This document shows, piece by piece, positions 25,642 to 36,684 of a stretch of DNA of 64,000 bases. Made by a program: the position numbers and the translations under genes. Each line of letters begins with the position of its first letter. The stretch's first letter is position 1. This DNA is from Glandiceps talaboti (taxonomy: Eukaryota > Hemichordata > Enteropneusta > Spengelidae). The stretch is taken from positions 23,136,064-23,200,063 of the forward strand of contig NC_135558.1 in assembly GCF_964340395.1 (NCBI RefSeq). Direction: 5' to 3'. The notes beneath the pieces were generated by a model. It was given only the letters and a program-made list of their open reading frames with translations, was not told where the DNA came from and ran no database searches.

Positions 25642-25774
25642 CTTTACCTTTAGCATGTGTATTTCCAACTTTCTTGGACTGCTTTAATCCTCGTTTCCTT
25701 CCTACCTTTGGCTTCTCATCTTCTCTGTTGTCAGAACAGTTATTTACAGACTTACTCTGTCTATTCCTTGGCAT
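25642..25774 (-). CDS. Gene B coding exon 1 (basic N-terminus)
   Basis: ATG at 25774 opens MPRNRQSKSVNNCSDNREDE followed by a basic cluster KPKVGRKRGLKQSKK, a likely nuclear localisation signal. A pyrimidine-rich acceptor (TTTTACTTTTCAAG) lies about 20 nt upstream, so this exon probably has a 5' neighbour; the short intervening stretch is open, leaving the start slightly uncertain. Two donors are possible, AAAG/GTATGT (used here) and AAAG/GTAAAG 6 nt earlier. Both leave one base and keep frame with exon 2. Confidence 0.65.
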
Positions 25775-26039
25775 AGTGTAGCTTTTTAAAAGACTTGAAA
25801 AGTAAAAGATACGAAACAAAATTATCATTCAAGATAAATTGCAAAAATATAGATACAAATGTGAGTATACCAACAAATGCAAATTTATGTAGTCATGATT
25901 CTTGTGATCTTTTACTCATGTATTCAAGTGTAGTCAAACTTTCCTAGCTGCATTTACTTTACTAATAAAATCTACTTTATCGTCAGTATTGTAAAATGAC
26001 ATAGCTACAATATGATACCATAGGACATTTTTAGACGTC

Positions 26040-26625
26040 TTCAAGTTTGTTTGAAGAATTCTTCATCCAGATAACCTAGAATACCTGCACACCAAATTTC
26101 AGCCCTATCAGTCCCTTAGTTTTGATGCTGTCGCTTCTTTTTACTTTGAATTTTTTTATTTACAAAAAATCACGGTTTTTGACCCCAAAAATTACCAAAA
26201 ACAGAAAATTGAAGATATCTTGCTGTCATAAACAAATCTGAATAGACTTCACGATAAAAAATATCGCCAATGGCGTTGTAGCACAATTGTACAGTTTTTA
26301 AAAATGTTTTCCCACATGCTGATCCATGCTGGGTATAGAAGTTCATTTGCTGAATGATCATCCATACATTATTGAATGTTTTTTCATTTGTCTATTTGTC
26401 CCTGTTATCTTTGCAATGTATGTGATCACTTGGCTGTTGCTTTGGGCGTGGTCTTGTTGCTGGGCACATTTGCATACATTTTTTAATGTTTATTCATTTG
26501 TCTATAAATCCGTGTTCTTTGCAATATATGTGATCATTTGGCTGTTGCTATGGGTGTGGTCATGTTGCTAGGCATATTTGCATACATTGTTTTGAACGGT
26601 TATTCATTTATGATATATGATATAT
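26040..26625. repeat. Dispersed repeat with 110-bp units (copy 1, left part)
   Basis: CACCAAATTTCAGCCCTATC near 26090 and GCCAATGGCGTTGTAGCACA at 26266 lead into units containing TTTGCATACA, TTATTCATTTGTCTAT, ATCTTTGCAATATATGTGAT and GGCTGTTGCTATGGGTGTGG. The array is interrupted at about 26620 by the LINE fragment and resumes near 27660. Confidence 0.75.
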
Positions 26626-27660
26626 GTGTTTTATTGTCATATATATACTGATACATATATAATGAAATGTGCATTGATTTTGCGTGTAATGAAAATTGAC
26701 GAGATTGATGCGTCAATAGAGAACTTAAATTGTATCATTAAGAGTGCGGACTGCAGTTGGGTAAAAGCTAAACAATGTGCGATTAGAACCTGATTTGATC
26801 GAACGGTACCGCTCGCCTGAGCGCATAAGTTGGAATAAATTACGTGCTGGATGGAAATCGTCTTTTACAATTGACTGAGCTCTTTTTTTTACTGGAGCGT
26901 TGTACAACTCATTAAGAGAAGGAAGTTGGCATCCAATGATGCTACTGGCAGTGTTAACGATTCGATTGAGACGTTTCAGGTCATCAACTGTGGCATTGCC
27001 CCACCAAACGATAATTAACAGTGTCAGGACACTCTCAATCACCGCTCGGTAGAACTTAATCAACAGTCCCTGGCTGACACGGAAACTTCTCAATCGTCTT
27101 AAGAAGAACAGTCTTTTCTGTGCTTTCTTTCACAATATGATCAGTATTGATTTCCCATTTCAGATCGGCTGAGAGGTAAACACCGAGAAACTTAAAATAC
27201 TGCACTATTTCAACCTCTGAGTTGTTGATGACTAGAGGAACAATATCAGATGGATTCCTTCGAAAGTCCACAATAATCTCTTTGGTCTTTTTGACATTCA
27301 GTTCAAGATTGTTTTCAGAGCACCATGTTATAATAGAGTTCACTTCATTACGATATGATGTTTCATCGTTTTTGATTAATCCGCCCACGGTGGTGTCATC
27401 AGCAAATTTGATGATAAAATTATTATCAGACACAGTAACACAATCATGGGTAAATAATGAGTATAACATTGGCGACAAATTACAACCTTGAGGTGTACCA
27501 GTATTAAGAACTAGAGATTTCGAATAATTATTTCCAATTTCAACAACTTGCGATCGATCTAATAAAAAATGTAACACCCATTTACATATACTAGCAGTAA
27601 GTCCCAGCGATATTAGTTTGTCATATAATCTAAAGGGTGAAATTTGTATTGAAAGCTGAT
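26615..27660 (-). mobile_element. 5'-truncated LINE (L2/Rex1-CR1-like) inserted in the 110-bp repeat
   Basis: The element runs from a truncated RT at about 27655 to a short 3' UTR ending in TGACAATAAAAC and an ATATATC run near 26615. The flanks are the two halves of one 110-bp repeat unit (TTATTCATTT on one side, TCAATTATCTATCAATTCC on the other), so insertion postdates that array. No clear target-site duplication was found. Confidence 0.75.
26725..27655 (-). pseudogene. LINE reverse transcriptase remnant, frameshifted
   Basis: Conserved RT motifs are legible: SAFNT at the truncated 5' end, GTPQGCNLSPMLYSL, the catalytic FADDT, then NLELNVKKTKEIIVDFRR and FKFLGVYLS. The C-terminal part carries FYRAVIESVLT and ends FYPTAVRTLND-stop at 26725. 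At least two single-base frameshifts (near 27645 and near 27130) break the frame, and the endonuclease and N-terminal parts are missing, so it is non-functional. Motif order matches the L2/Rex1/CR1 group of non-LTR elements. Confidence 0.85.
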
Positions 27661-27990
27661 CAATTATCTATCAATTCCTTTTATTTTTACAACTATTTTG
27701 TTGCTATGGGTGTGGTCTTGTTGTTAGGCAAATTATATATATTTTTTTAATTGTCTATTCATCTCCATGGTTATTCTTTGTGAAATACACCACCGATTGG
27801 CTGTTGCTATGGGCGTGGTTTTGTTGCTAGGCAAATTTACATATATTTTTGGAATGTTCATTCAATTATCTATTAATGTTATCATTGTTGCAATATATCT
27901 GATCATTTGGTTGTTGGTATAGATGTGGTCTGGTTGCTAGGCATATTTGCATACATTTTTTGAATGCTTATTCATTTGTCTATCAATTTG
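27661..27990. repeat. Dispersed repeat with 110-bp units (copy 1, right part)
   Basis: Continuation of the same units (GTTGCTATGGGTGTGGTCTT, GCTGTTGCTATGGGCGTGGT) beyond the LINE insertion. Confidence 0.75.
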
Positions 27991-28078
27991 CCCAGTTCAT
28001 GAAATAGTCAATCGTGTTGCCCAGGTTATGAAGTTAGTATGGTAAGATATGCCCAGTACATGAAATGAGCATCTTTTA

Positions 28079-28218
28079 TAGGACACACACAAAATAGAAT
28101 AAAAATCTTACTTTATTATCATGTATTTACAAACTCATCACTTCACAATTCTTATTTTATTATAATTCAGTGTAGCTTGTGTTTTTAATAGAGTTCGATA
28201 ATCAAAATCCCAGTTCAA
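28079..28218 (+). repeat. Dispersed repeat shared with 48141-48284
   Basis: GGACACACACAAAATAGAAT through ATCAAAATCCCAGTTCAA is nearly identical to 48143-48284 in the same orientation; one copy has a 3-base insertion (ACAACTTT). Confidence 0.88.
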
Positions 28219-28700
28219 TATGTTGTCAACACAACATAGTTTCAAAGTTGTCAATTAAAAAAAAAATGTCCCTATTTTTTGAAAACATTCAGCTGATTTC
28301 AAATTTTTGAGGCAGGAAAGTAGACATTTGACCCTTGGTTTCTGGCTCAAATGTAGACTTTTGATCTATTTTAAAAATTTTTTAGCATTTGTGCTTATAA
28401 TTTGAATCTGTCAGGGTACATGTACCTGTGCCCATTACCCAGCCGATCTGAGTACCCCCCCCCCCCCCCCACTAATACTATTAATAGGTCGTGATGTTCA
28501 TTCGCGCCTTTTTGAGATCTATACAGAAACTTGATATGCATCTTTTAACATGTCAATAAAACTTGAGGTACCTATTTTGCAGCATATACTGAATGATTTA
28601 AAGTACTAATTGCGCCATTACATAGCTGATCTGAGGTGGTAAAATCTATAAGATACATCCTTCTTTCGGGAGCAAGAGCATATCACGTCCTCATCAAGGT
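28219..28700. other. Intergenic, nothing identified
   Basis: AT-rich unique sequence with a poly-C run (28457-28470). No ORF or repeat could be supported. Confidence 0.4.
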
Positions 28701-28703
28701 CAA

Positions 28704-29389
28704 CCACGCCACGGGCACTTGTTACCCACGATATGTATCAGAATGTTTCTATCAGAATACAATAAAATGTCGATAATATCAACAATATTGACGTATTTAG
28801 CTAACTATAAATGAAAGGGGTAAAATTACACTTGTTTCTGTGATCGCGCGCGACAAGTGTAATATTACTCGATATTATCGACATTTTAGTGTATTCTTAT
28901 ATATAATCCCATGAAATCAATGTTAGTTTTACGTCATAATGCTCCGAGTATGATTCTGCGGACTAATTAAATACAAAGTTTCTACACATTGATTCCAGTA
29001 CCTGTCATACTGTTGTGTGGTTTCTCAACCAAAATTATCGGTTATAACCTTGCGATGTACATTGATAATCTACGTGATTTTTAAATAGAATAAAATGTAT
29101 CAAATTAAAATAAAAGGACTGCTATATGTCATCCAAGGATATATGTAACGTAATGTATGCATTTACGTTTTGAAAGCACATAATTATTACGATAAACTTG
29201 ATCGTAGCGTAAGATTGACACGAGCACTCGAACAGTACGGAGAAAAAAATAGTTCGGTAGAACAGGGGTGATATGCTCTGAAATCACCCCTGTTTGACGT
29301 CACGGTGCACAGTAGAAGATATGCACGTATTTATGTGATAATGATACATTCTGGCAGTGATACATATCTGGGTAACAAGTGCCTGTGGG
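28704..29389. mobile_element. Nested inverted-repeat element (MITE-like)
   Basis: The left arm GGGCACTTGTTACCCACGAT (28713) pairs with AT..GGGTAACAAGTGCC at 29369-29384. Inside it, ATACAATAAAATGTCGATAA (28758) pairs with TTATCGACATTTTAGTGTAT (28878). A third pair, AGAGCATATCAC (28675) with GTGATATGCTCT (29267), overlaps the left edge. A tight hairpin AACAGGGGTGAT...AATCACCCCTGTT sits at 29261-29294. No transposase ORF is seen. Confidence 0.55.
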
Positions 29390-30090
29390 GTCACCGGTCA
29401 TCATGTATACAAGTAACAATAACATGGAACTCAAAATTCAAAACATAGTCTATAGGCTCCAGAAAATGGGCAACGTCAGTACCGATCGACTTGCTCCAGT
29501 TACAAGCAGAACTAAGAGTATATCCATATTGATAAAACGATACATTAAAAATCTTACCAAAACACAACAGCTATAGCGTATAGGTTGAGTACAAAATACG
29601 TCAACTTCTATGTAGCAGACGACACACATGATACATGTGACATGCATGCACAATGTACCAGATCGAGGGCCAGGTAATTTGCATACATACCATGCGCGTC
29701 ATGCATGCACATGATGTATGCGCTTCGTACGTACGTAGATTCGTAAATAACTTGCTGAGGCTTATTTCACAAGTATGTTTATGATAAAACAAAAAGTAAA
29801 CAAACAACAACGAACATCAACACTGACATTCGTGTCTCGACAATGGTGATGAACTATGAATTAAAAAATTCAAATATGCAAATCAACTTCCAATCTACTG
29901 GAACGAAATTAGGCAAGAACCATTTGATTCCGGGGGGGGGGAGGCATGAGGATTTTGAGAAAAAAATTGTTGGCAGGTGAAGGAGGAAAACAAATAATTT
30001 GATCCCATAATAGCTTGAGAAAAAAAAATTGTTCAAACAGACAGAAAATAAAAAAAAATGTGATGTGCTGAAATCAGTTAAATTTGGGCG
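29390..30090. other. Intergenic, nothing identified
   Basis: Unique sequence with a G run (29933-29940) and A-rich tracts. The short ORFs are of random character. Confidence 0.4.
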
Positions 30091-31840
30091 GTAATAAAGG
30101 GAAGGGGACTACAACACCATCAATATTAAATAAGTGTTTGACATTATTGCGTTTACCATATAACCACAGGGTTGTTAAATCAAGTTTGTTAATAAGTGGA
30201 AGTGTTTTCCAAAGCTGGTTCAAACTTGATTATTTTGTTAAATTGGTATAATAAATTGGTTTAAAGGTCAGTTAGCCAAGTGACCGGTTTGTCAAGGTTA
30301 TTGACCCTGGTATTAGGGTAGGTACGTTAGCAGGGAAAACATTGGCGATACGTCCCCTGGTCGATACCTAGTTGACCCTTCTTTTAAGACGTATCGGACC
30401 GGCTGTTGGAGTCCTTCACCAATCGCAGTCATGTCGAACAAGACAGCATTCTCGCATTTGTTTGGCTTAAAATTTAATATTGTTCATCAAGCAGAGATGT
30501 ATTATTTCAATCACATTATGACCAGCAAGGCTATTTTCAGCCTGGCTTTTAGAGGCAGAGGACTTCAGTTTAGTTATGACAAGTATGCCTTTAAGATTTT
30601 TGTTTCGTTCTTTTCTGTGCTATGATTGGTTTAGTCGGGTAGAGTTGGTTCAAGGTTTAATACATTATTTTCTAGCAGTTCCCAATGTTTTGTGAATGCG
30701 TCTTTTAGTTTAGACGTTTTGATGTTGGGACTATATATGTTGTTTTGAAGACGAGAGGAATCTCTTGAGTTGGTGTCCGATTTTGGAGATATTAAGTCTC
30801 GGTCCTATTCTCATAACGGACCTAACGAGCGAATCACTTCTGATTTGTTGTATCCTCTTTGTGTTAATATGTTTATGAAGAATTTCAATTTGTTTTGGAA
30901 ATCTTCTTCGTTACTGCACGTTCATACCTCATTGTTTCGCCTTTAAAAACCATTAAAGACCGAATTTGGGTGACATGATTGTCTGTGGAGGTACTGAAAA
31001 GTGTCAGTCGGTTTGGTGTAAGTCTGGATGACCAGAATGTGGTTTCTATAACCACACACTGTATAAATCGTAACGATCGATACTGTATAGGAACTAGACT
31101 AGTTTGGTGTGAGTCTTGATAACCAACCTTTTGGTTTGTTTGAACCTATGACCTAGTTTGGAAATCACCAAATCAAGGCATACCACTTCCGTTTCTGAGC
31201 TGACCAACGAACATTTTAATGTTGGGTGCATTTCATTTATCTTTTCACTCAGAATATTGAGTTCAGTTTGTGTGCCACGGAATAACATGAATATGACATC
31301 TCTGAAACGTGTCCAAAGTGACATTTTATCCATATATAATGCGACACTCAAGTTTGTGGAATGTGATGTCAGTTATCTCTTGAGAAACTGGTGAGCCCAT
31401 ACTACAACCACATGTTTTCTACAAACAGAGGCTACTACAGGAAAACCACCGTTTGTAATTTCTCTTGAATTTATTTGTAATTTACCAAGGTGTTTAAGGT
31501 GTGTTTCGTGTTTTTGTCTTGAAAAATTTTCTTCTATACATATCGGGAGATTATTCGCAAGACTTTATTTGTTGAAACTATAGTTTAGTGGCTTGGTAGT
31601 TCTCTTTTTGGAGGATGTGGTGGCCATGGAAAGGGTCGTTAGCAATAAAGGGAAGGGGATTCCTAACACTATCAATGTTAAATAAGTGTATGACATTGCG
31701 TTTACCATATAACCAACTGTGTGGGTTGTTAGACCAAGTTTGTTAATTAGTGGTAGCGCATTTTCCAAGGTTGGTTCAAACTTGATTATTTTGTTTGGTA
31801 ATAATAAATTGGTTTAAAGGTCAGTTAGCCAAGTGATCAG
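30091..31840 (-). mobile_element. Penelope-like element, degenerate, with flanking direct repeats
   Basis: About 195-bp direct repeats (30091-30286 and 31641-31840; shared CAATAAAGGGAAGGGG, GCGTTTACCATATAACCA, GGTTTAAAGGTCAGTTAGCC) flank about 1.35 kb that carries reverse-transcriptase remnants on the minus strand. The organisation matches the pseudo-LTRs of Penelope-like elements. No intact GIY-YIG domain was found. Confidence 0.65.
31094..31351 (-). pseudogene. Penelope-like reverse transcriptase remnant
   Basis: The segment reads RFRDVIFMLFRGTQTELNIL then SEKINEMHPTLKCSLVSSET and VVCLDLVIS, the pattern of the palm region following the catalytic YxDD box in Penelope-like RTs; here the box is degraded to RDVI. 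Further downstream on the minus strand (30720-30930) frame-broken NKLKFFINILTQRGYNKSEV and NIKTSKLKDAFTKHWELL fit the thumb region. Multiple stops and shifts show it is dead. Confidence 0.65.
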
Positions 31841-32089
31841 TTAGCTCCTCATGGATTTTTTTTACCAGCTATCTATCTTTAATAGAAGCATGGATTGTTA
31901 ACTGCTACTTATTGCTACTTACACAGAACAAGTTAGTTGTAAACCAGTGACATGTAGGTATAGCTATGAACCGTACATTACAAAATTGGTAACCGAGAAA
32001 AAAAATTTGCATTGCTTCTGCATATGGAAAATATAATCAAATGTTCTCCCCTTAATTCTTTTGTTACCTAAGCTTATATTATACGTGTC

Positions 32090-32263
32090 TCTCTGTGTCT
32101 GTGTCTGTGTCTGTGTATGTGTATGTGTATGTGTCTATCTATCTGCCTGTCTGTCTATCTGTATGTCTGTCTGTCTGTCTGTGTGTGTGTCTGTCTGTCT
32201 GTCTGTCTGTGTGTGTGTGACTGTGTCTGTGTGTGTCTATGTGTGTCTGTCTCTGTGTGTGTA

Positions 32264-32336
<73 letters not shown>
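32090..32336. repeat. Compound (GT)/(CTGT)/(CTAT) microsatellite
   Basis: Mixed CTGT, CTAT and GTAT units grade into about 35 pure GT units. The reading frames of V/C/S or T/H are artefacts. Confidence 0.96.
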
Positions 32337-32339
<3 letters not shown>

Positions 32340-32567
32340 TACATACACAATTTGGAAACTAATGAATAAAATGATGCATTCTACTTCATAGATATGAGGT
32401 GAGATCACCACCTATTCATTAGAACGACTTTATTCACATTAGGCTTATTACACAAAATTGTGTGGTTCTGATTACGCTCAATTTTAGAATAGGTGGGAGG
32501 TAGATTTTTAGCACAACTGAACTACAATGTAGGTTCAGTAGTGCTATAGCCTATAGGCATCGAGCTG

Positions 32568-32597
32568 TGTCTGTCTGTCTGTCCGTCCGTCCATCCG

Positions 32598-32672
<75 letters not shown>
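32568..32672. repeat. (CTGT)(CCGT)(GT)n microsatellite
   Basis: CTGT and CCGTCCGT followed by about 36 GT units, joined directly to the dispersed repeat at 32673. Confidence 0.96.
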
Positions 32673-32676
<4 letters not shown>

Positions 32677-32837
32677 CTTAAACTCAAAAACTGCTAACCC
32701 GATTGGCTTGGTATTTGGTGGGGATATTACTTGTGGGGGTCTAGTTTGGAAATTGTTCAAATCAAAATGATCGCATCACAGGTGTGTGATTTGGGTCAAA
32801 AAATGTGATTTAACAGATTGGGCTGGAATTTAATGAG
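32673..32837 (+). repeat. Dispersed repeat, inverted copy at 46640-46814
   Basis: ACTTAAACTCAAAAACTGCT and GGTATTTGGTGGGGATATTA match the reverse complement of 46640-46814 over about 165 bp. In both copies a GT microsatellite is attached at the same end. Confidence 0.82.
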
Positions 32838-35800
32838 GAGGTTTAAATTAATAATGTTGACTATAGGAGGTTTAAATTAATAATGTTGACTATAGGAGGG
32901 CTTAAATTAATAATGTTGACTATAGAAGGGTTTAAATTAATAATGTTGACTATAGGAGGGTTTAAATTGGTAATGTTGACTTGACTATAGGAGGGTTTAA
33001 ATTGATAATGTTAACTGTTAACTATAGGAGGGTTTAAATTAATAATGTTGACTATAGGAGGGTTTAAATTAATAATGTTGACTATAGGAGGGTTTAAATT
33101 AATAATGTTGACTATAGGAGGGTTTAAATTAATAATGTTGACTATAGGAGGTTTAAATTAATAATGTTGACTATAGGAGGGTTTAAATTGATAATGTTAA
33201 CTATAGGAGGGTTTAAATTAATAATGTTGACTATAGGAGGGTTTAAATTAATAATGTTGACTATAGGAGGGTTTAAATTGATAATGTTGACTATAGGAGG
33301 GTTTAAATTAATAATGTTGACTATAGGAGGGATTAAATTAATAATGTTGACTATAGGAGGGTTTAAATTAATAATGTTGACTGTTAACTATAGGAGGGTT
33401 TAAATTAATAATGTTGACTGTTAACTATAGGAAATTGATAATGTTGACTATAGAAGGGTTTAAATTAATAATGTTGACTATAGGAGGGTTTAAATTGGTA
33501 ATGTTGACTTGACTATAGGAGGGTTTAAATTAATAATGTTGACTATAGGAGGGTTTAAATTAATAATGTTGACTATAGGAGGGTTTAAATTAATAATGTT
33601 GACTATAGGAGGGTTTAAATTAATAATGTTGACTATAGGAGGGTTTAAATTAATAATGTTGACTATAGGAGGGTTTAAATTGATAATGTTGACTATAGGA
33701 GGGTTTAAATTAATAATGTTGACTATAGGAGGGTTTAAATTAATAATGTTGACTATAGGAGGGTTTAAATTAATAATGTTGACTATTGACTATAGGAGGT
33801 TTAAATTGATAATGTTAACTATAGGAGGGTTTAAATTAATAATGTTGACTATAGGAGGGTTTAAATTGATAATGTTAACTATAGGAGGGTTTAAATTAAT
33901 AATGTTGACTATAGGAGGGTTTAAATTAATAATGTTAACTATTGACTATAGGAGGGTTTAAATTGATAATGTTAACTATAGGAGGGTTTAAATTAATAAT
34001 GTTAACTATAGGAGGGTTTAAATTAATAATGTTGACTATTGACTATAGGAGGGTTTAAATTAATAATGTTAACTATAGGAGGGTTTAAATTAATAATGTT
34101 GACTATAGGAGGGTTTAAATTAATAATGTTGACTATAGGAGGGTTTAAATTAATAATGTTGACTATTGACTATAGGAGGGTTTAAATTAATAATGTTAAC
34201 TATAGGAGGGTTTAAATTAATAATGTTGACTATTGACTATAGGAGGGTTTAAATTAATAATGTTAACTATAGGAGGGTTTAAATTAATAATGTTGACTAT
34301 TGACTATAGGAGGGTTTAAATTAATAATGTTGACTATAGGAGGGTTTAAATTAATAATGTTGACTATTGACTATAGGAGGGTTTAAATTAATAATGTTGA
34401 CTGTTAACTATAGGAGGGTTTAAATTAATAATGTTGACTATTGACTATAGGAGGGTTTAAATTAATAATGTTGACTATTGACTATAGGAGGGTTTAAATT
34501 AATAATGTTGACTATTGACTATAGGAGGGTTTAAATTGATAATGTTGACTATAGGAGGGTTTAAATTGATAATGTTGACTATTGACTATAGGAGGGTTTA
34601 AATTAATAATGTTGACTGTTAACTATAGGAGGGTTTAAATTAATAATGTTAACTATAGGAGGGTTTAAATTAATAATGTTAACTATTGACTATAGGAGGG
34701 TTTAAATTAATAATGTTGACTATTGACTATAGGAGGGTTTAAATTAATAATGTTAACTATAGGAGGGTTTAAATTAATAATGTTAACTATTGACTATAGG
34801 AGGGTTTAAATTAATAATGTTGACTATTGACTATAGGAGGGTTTAAATTAATAATGTTAACTATAGGAGGGTTTAAATTAATAATGTTAACTATTGACTA
34901 TAGGAGGGTTTAAATTAATAATGTTAACTATAGGAGGGTTTAAATTAATAATGTTAACTATTGACTATAGGAGGGTTTAAATTAATAATGTTGACTATAG
35001 GAGGGTTTAAATTAATAATGTTGACTATTGACTATAGGAGGGTTTAAATTGATAATGTTGACTATAGGAGGGTTTAAATTAATAATGTTGACTATAGGAG
35101 GGTTTAAATTAATAATGTTAACTATTGACTATAGGAGGGTTTAAATTAATAATGTTAACTATAGGAGGGTTTAAATTAATAATATTGACTATAGGAGGGT
35201 TTAAATTGATAATGTTGACTTGACTATGGGAGGGTTTAAATTGATAATGTTAACTATAGGAGGGTTTAAATTAATAATGTTAACTATAGGAGGGTTTAAA
35301 TTGATAATGTTGACTTGACTATGGGAGGGTTTAAATTGATAATGTTGACTTCACTATAGGAGGGTTTAAATTAATAATGTTGACTATAGGAGGGTTTAAA
35401 TTAATAATGTTGACTATAGGAGGGTTTAAATTAATAATGTTAACTATAGGAGGGTTTAAATTAATAATGTTGACTATTGACTATAGGAGGGTTTAAATTA
35501 ATAATGTTGACTATAGGAGGGTTTAAATTAATAATGTTGACTATTGACTATAGGAGGGTTTAAATTGATAATGTTGACTATAGGAGGGTTTAAATTAATA
35601 ATGTTAACTATAGGAGGGTTTAAATTAATAATGTTGACTATAGGAGGTTTAAATTGATAATGTTGACTATAGGAGGGTTTAAATTGATAATGTTGACTAT
35701 AGGAGGGTTTAAATTAATAATGTTGACTTGACTATAGGAGGGTTTAAATTAATAATGTTGACTTGACTATAGGAGGGTTTAAATTAATAATGTTGACTAT

Positions 35801-36679
35801 AGGAGGGTTTAAATTAATAATGTTGACTATAGGAGGGTTTAAATTGATAATGTTGACTATTGACTATAGGAGGGTTTAAATTAATAATGTTGACTATAGG
35901 CGGGTTTAAATTAATAATGTTGACTATTGACTATAGGAGGGTTTAAATTGATAATGTTGACTATAGGAGGGTTTAAATTAATAATGTTAACTATAGGAGG
36001 GTTTAAATTAATAATGTTGACTATTGACTATAGGAGGGTTTAAATTAATAATGTTGACTATTGACTATAGGAGGGTTTAAATTGATAATGTTGACTATAG
36101 GAGGGTTTAAATTAATAATGTTGACTATAGGAGGGTTTAAATTAATAATGTTGACTATAGGAGGGTTTAAATTAATAATGTTGACTATTGACTATAGGAG
36201 GTTTAAATTGATAATGTTGACTATAGGAGGGTTTAAATTAATAATGTTGACTATAGGAGGGTTTAAATTAATAATGTTAACTATAGGAGGGTTTGAATTA
36301 ATAATGTTAACTATAGGAGGGTTTAAATTAATAATGTTGACTATAGGAGGGTTTAAATTAATAATGTTGACTATAGGAGGGTTTAAATTAATAATGTTGA
36401 CTATTGACTATAGGAGGTTTAAATTGATAATGTTGACTATAGGAGGGTTTAAATTAATAATGTTGACTATAGGAGGGTTTAAATTAATAATGTTAACTAT
36501 AGGAGGGTTTAAATTAATAATGTTAACTATAGGAGGGTTTAAATTAATAATGTTGACTATAGGAGGGTTTAAATTAATAATGTTGACTATAGGAGGGTTT
36601 AAATTAATAATGTTGACTATTGACTATAGGAGGTTGAAATTAATAATGTTGACTATAGGAGGGTTTAAATTAATAATGT
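32838..36679 (+). repeat. 30-bp satellite, left arm of inverted array
   Basis: The unit contains GGAGGGTTTAAATTAATAAT and GTTGACTATA; 36-37-bp variants add GACTATT or ACTTG. About 3.84 kb runs in this orientation. Apparent ORFs (MLTIGGFKLI units) come from the 30-bp period and end at the longer variants. Confidence 0.97.
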
Positions 36680-36684
36680 AATAA
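36680..36684. other. Centre of the 9.15-kb inverted satellite
   Basis: Five bases AATAA separate GTTTAAATTAATAATGT (36663-36679) from its exact reverse complement (36685-36701). The symmetry continues with one mismatch into the next TCCTATAGTC. Confidence 0.93.
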
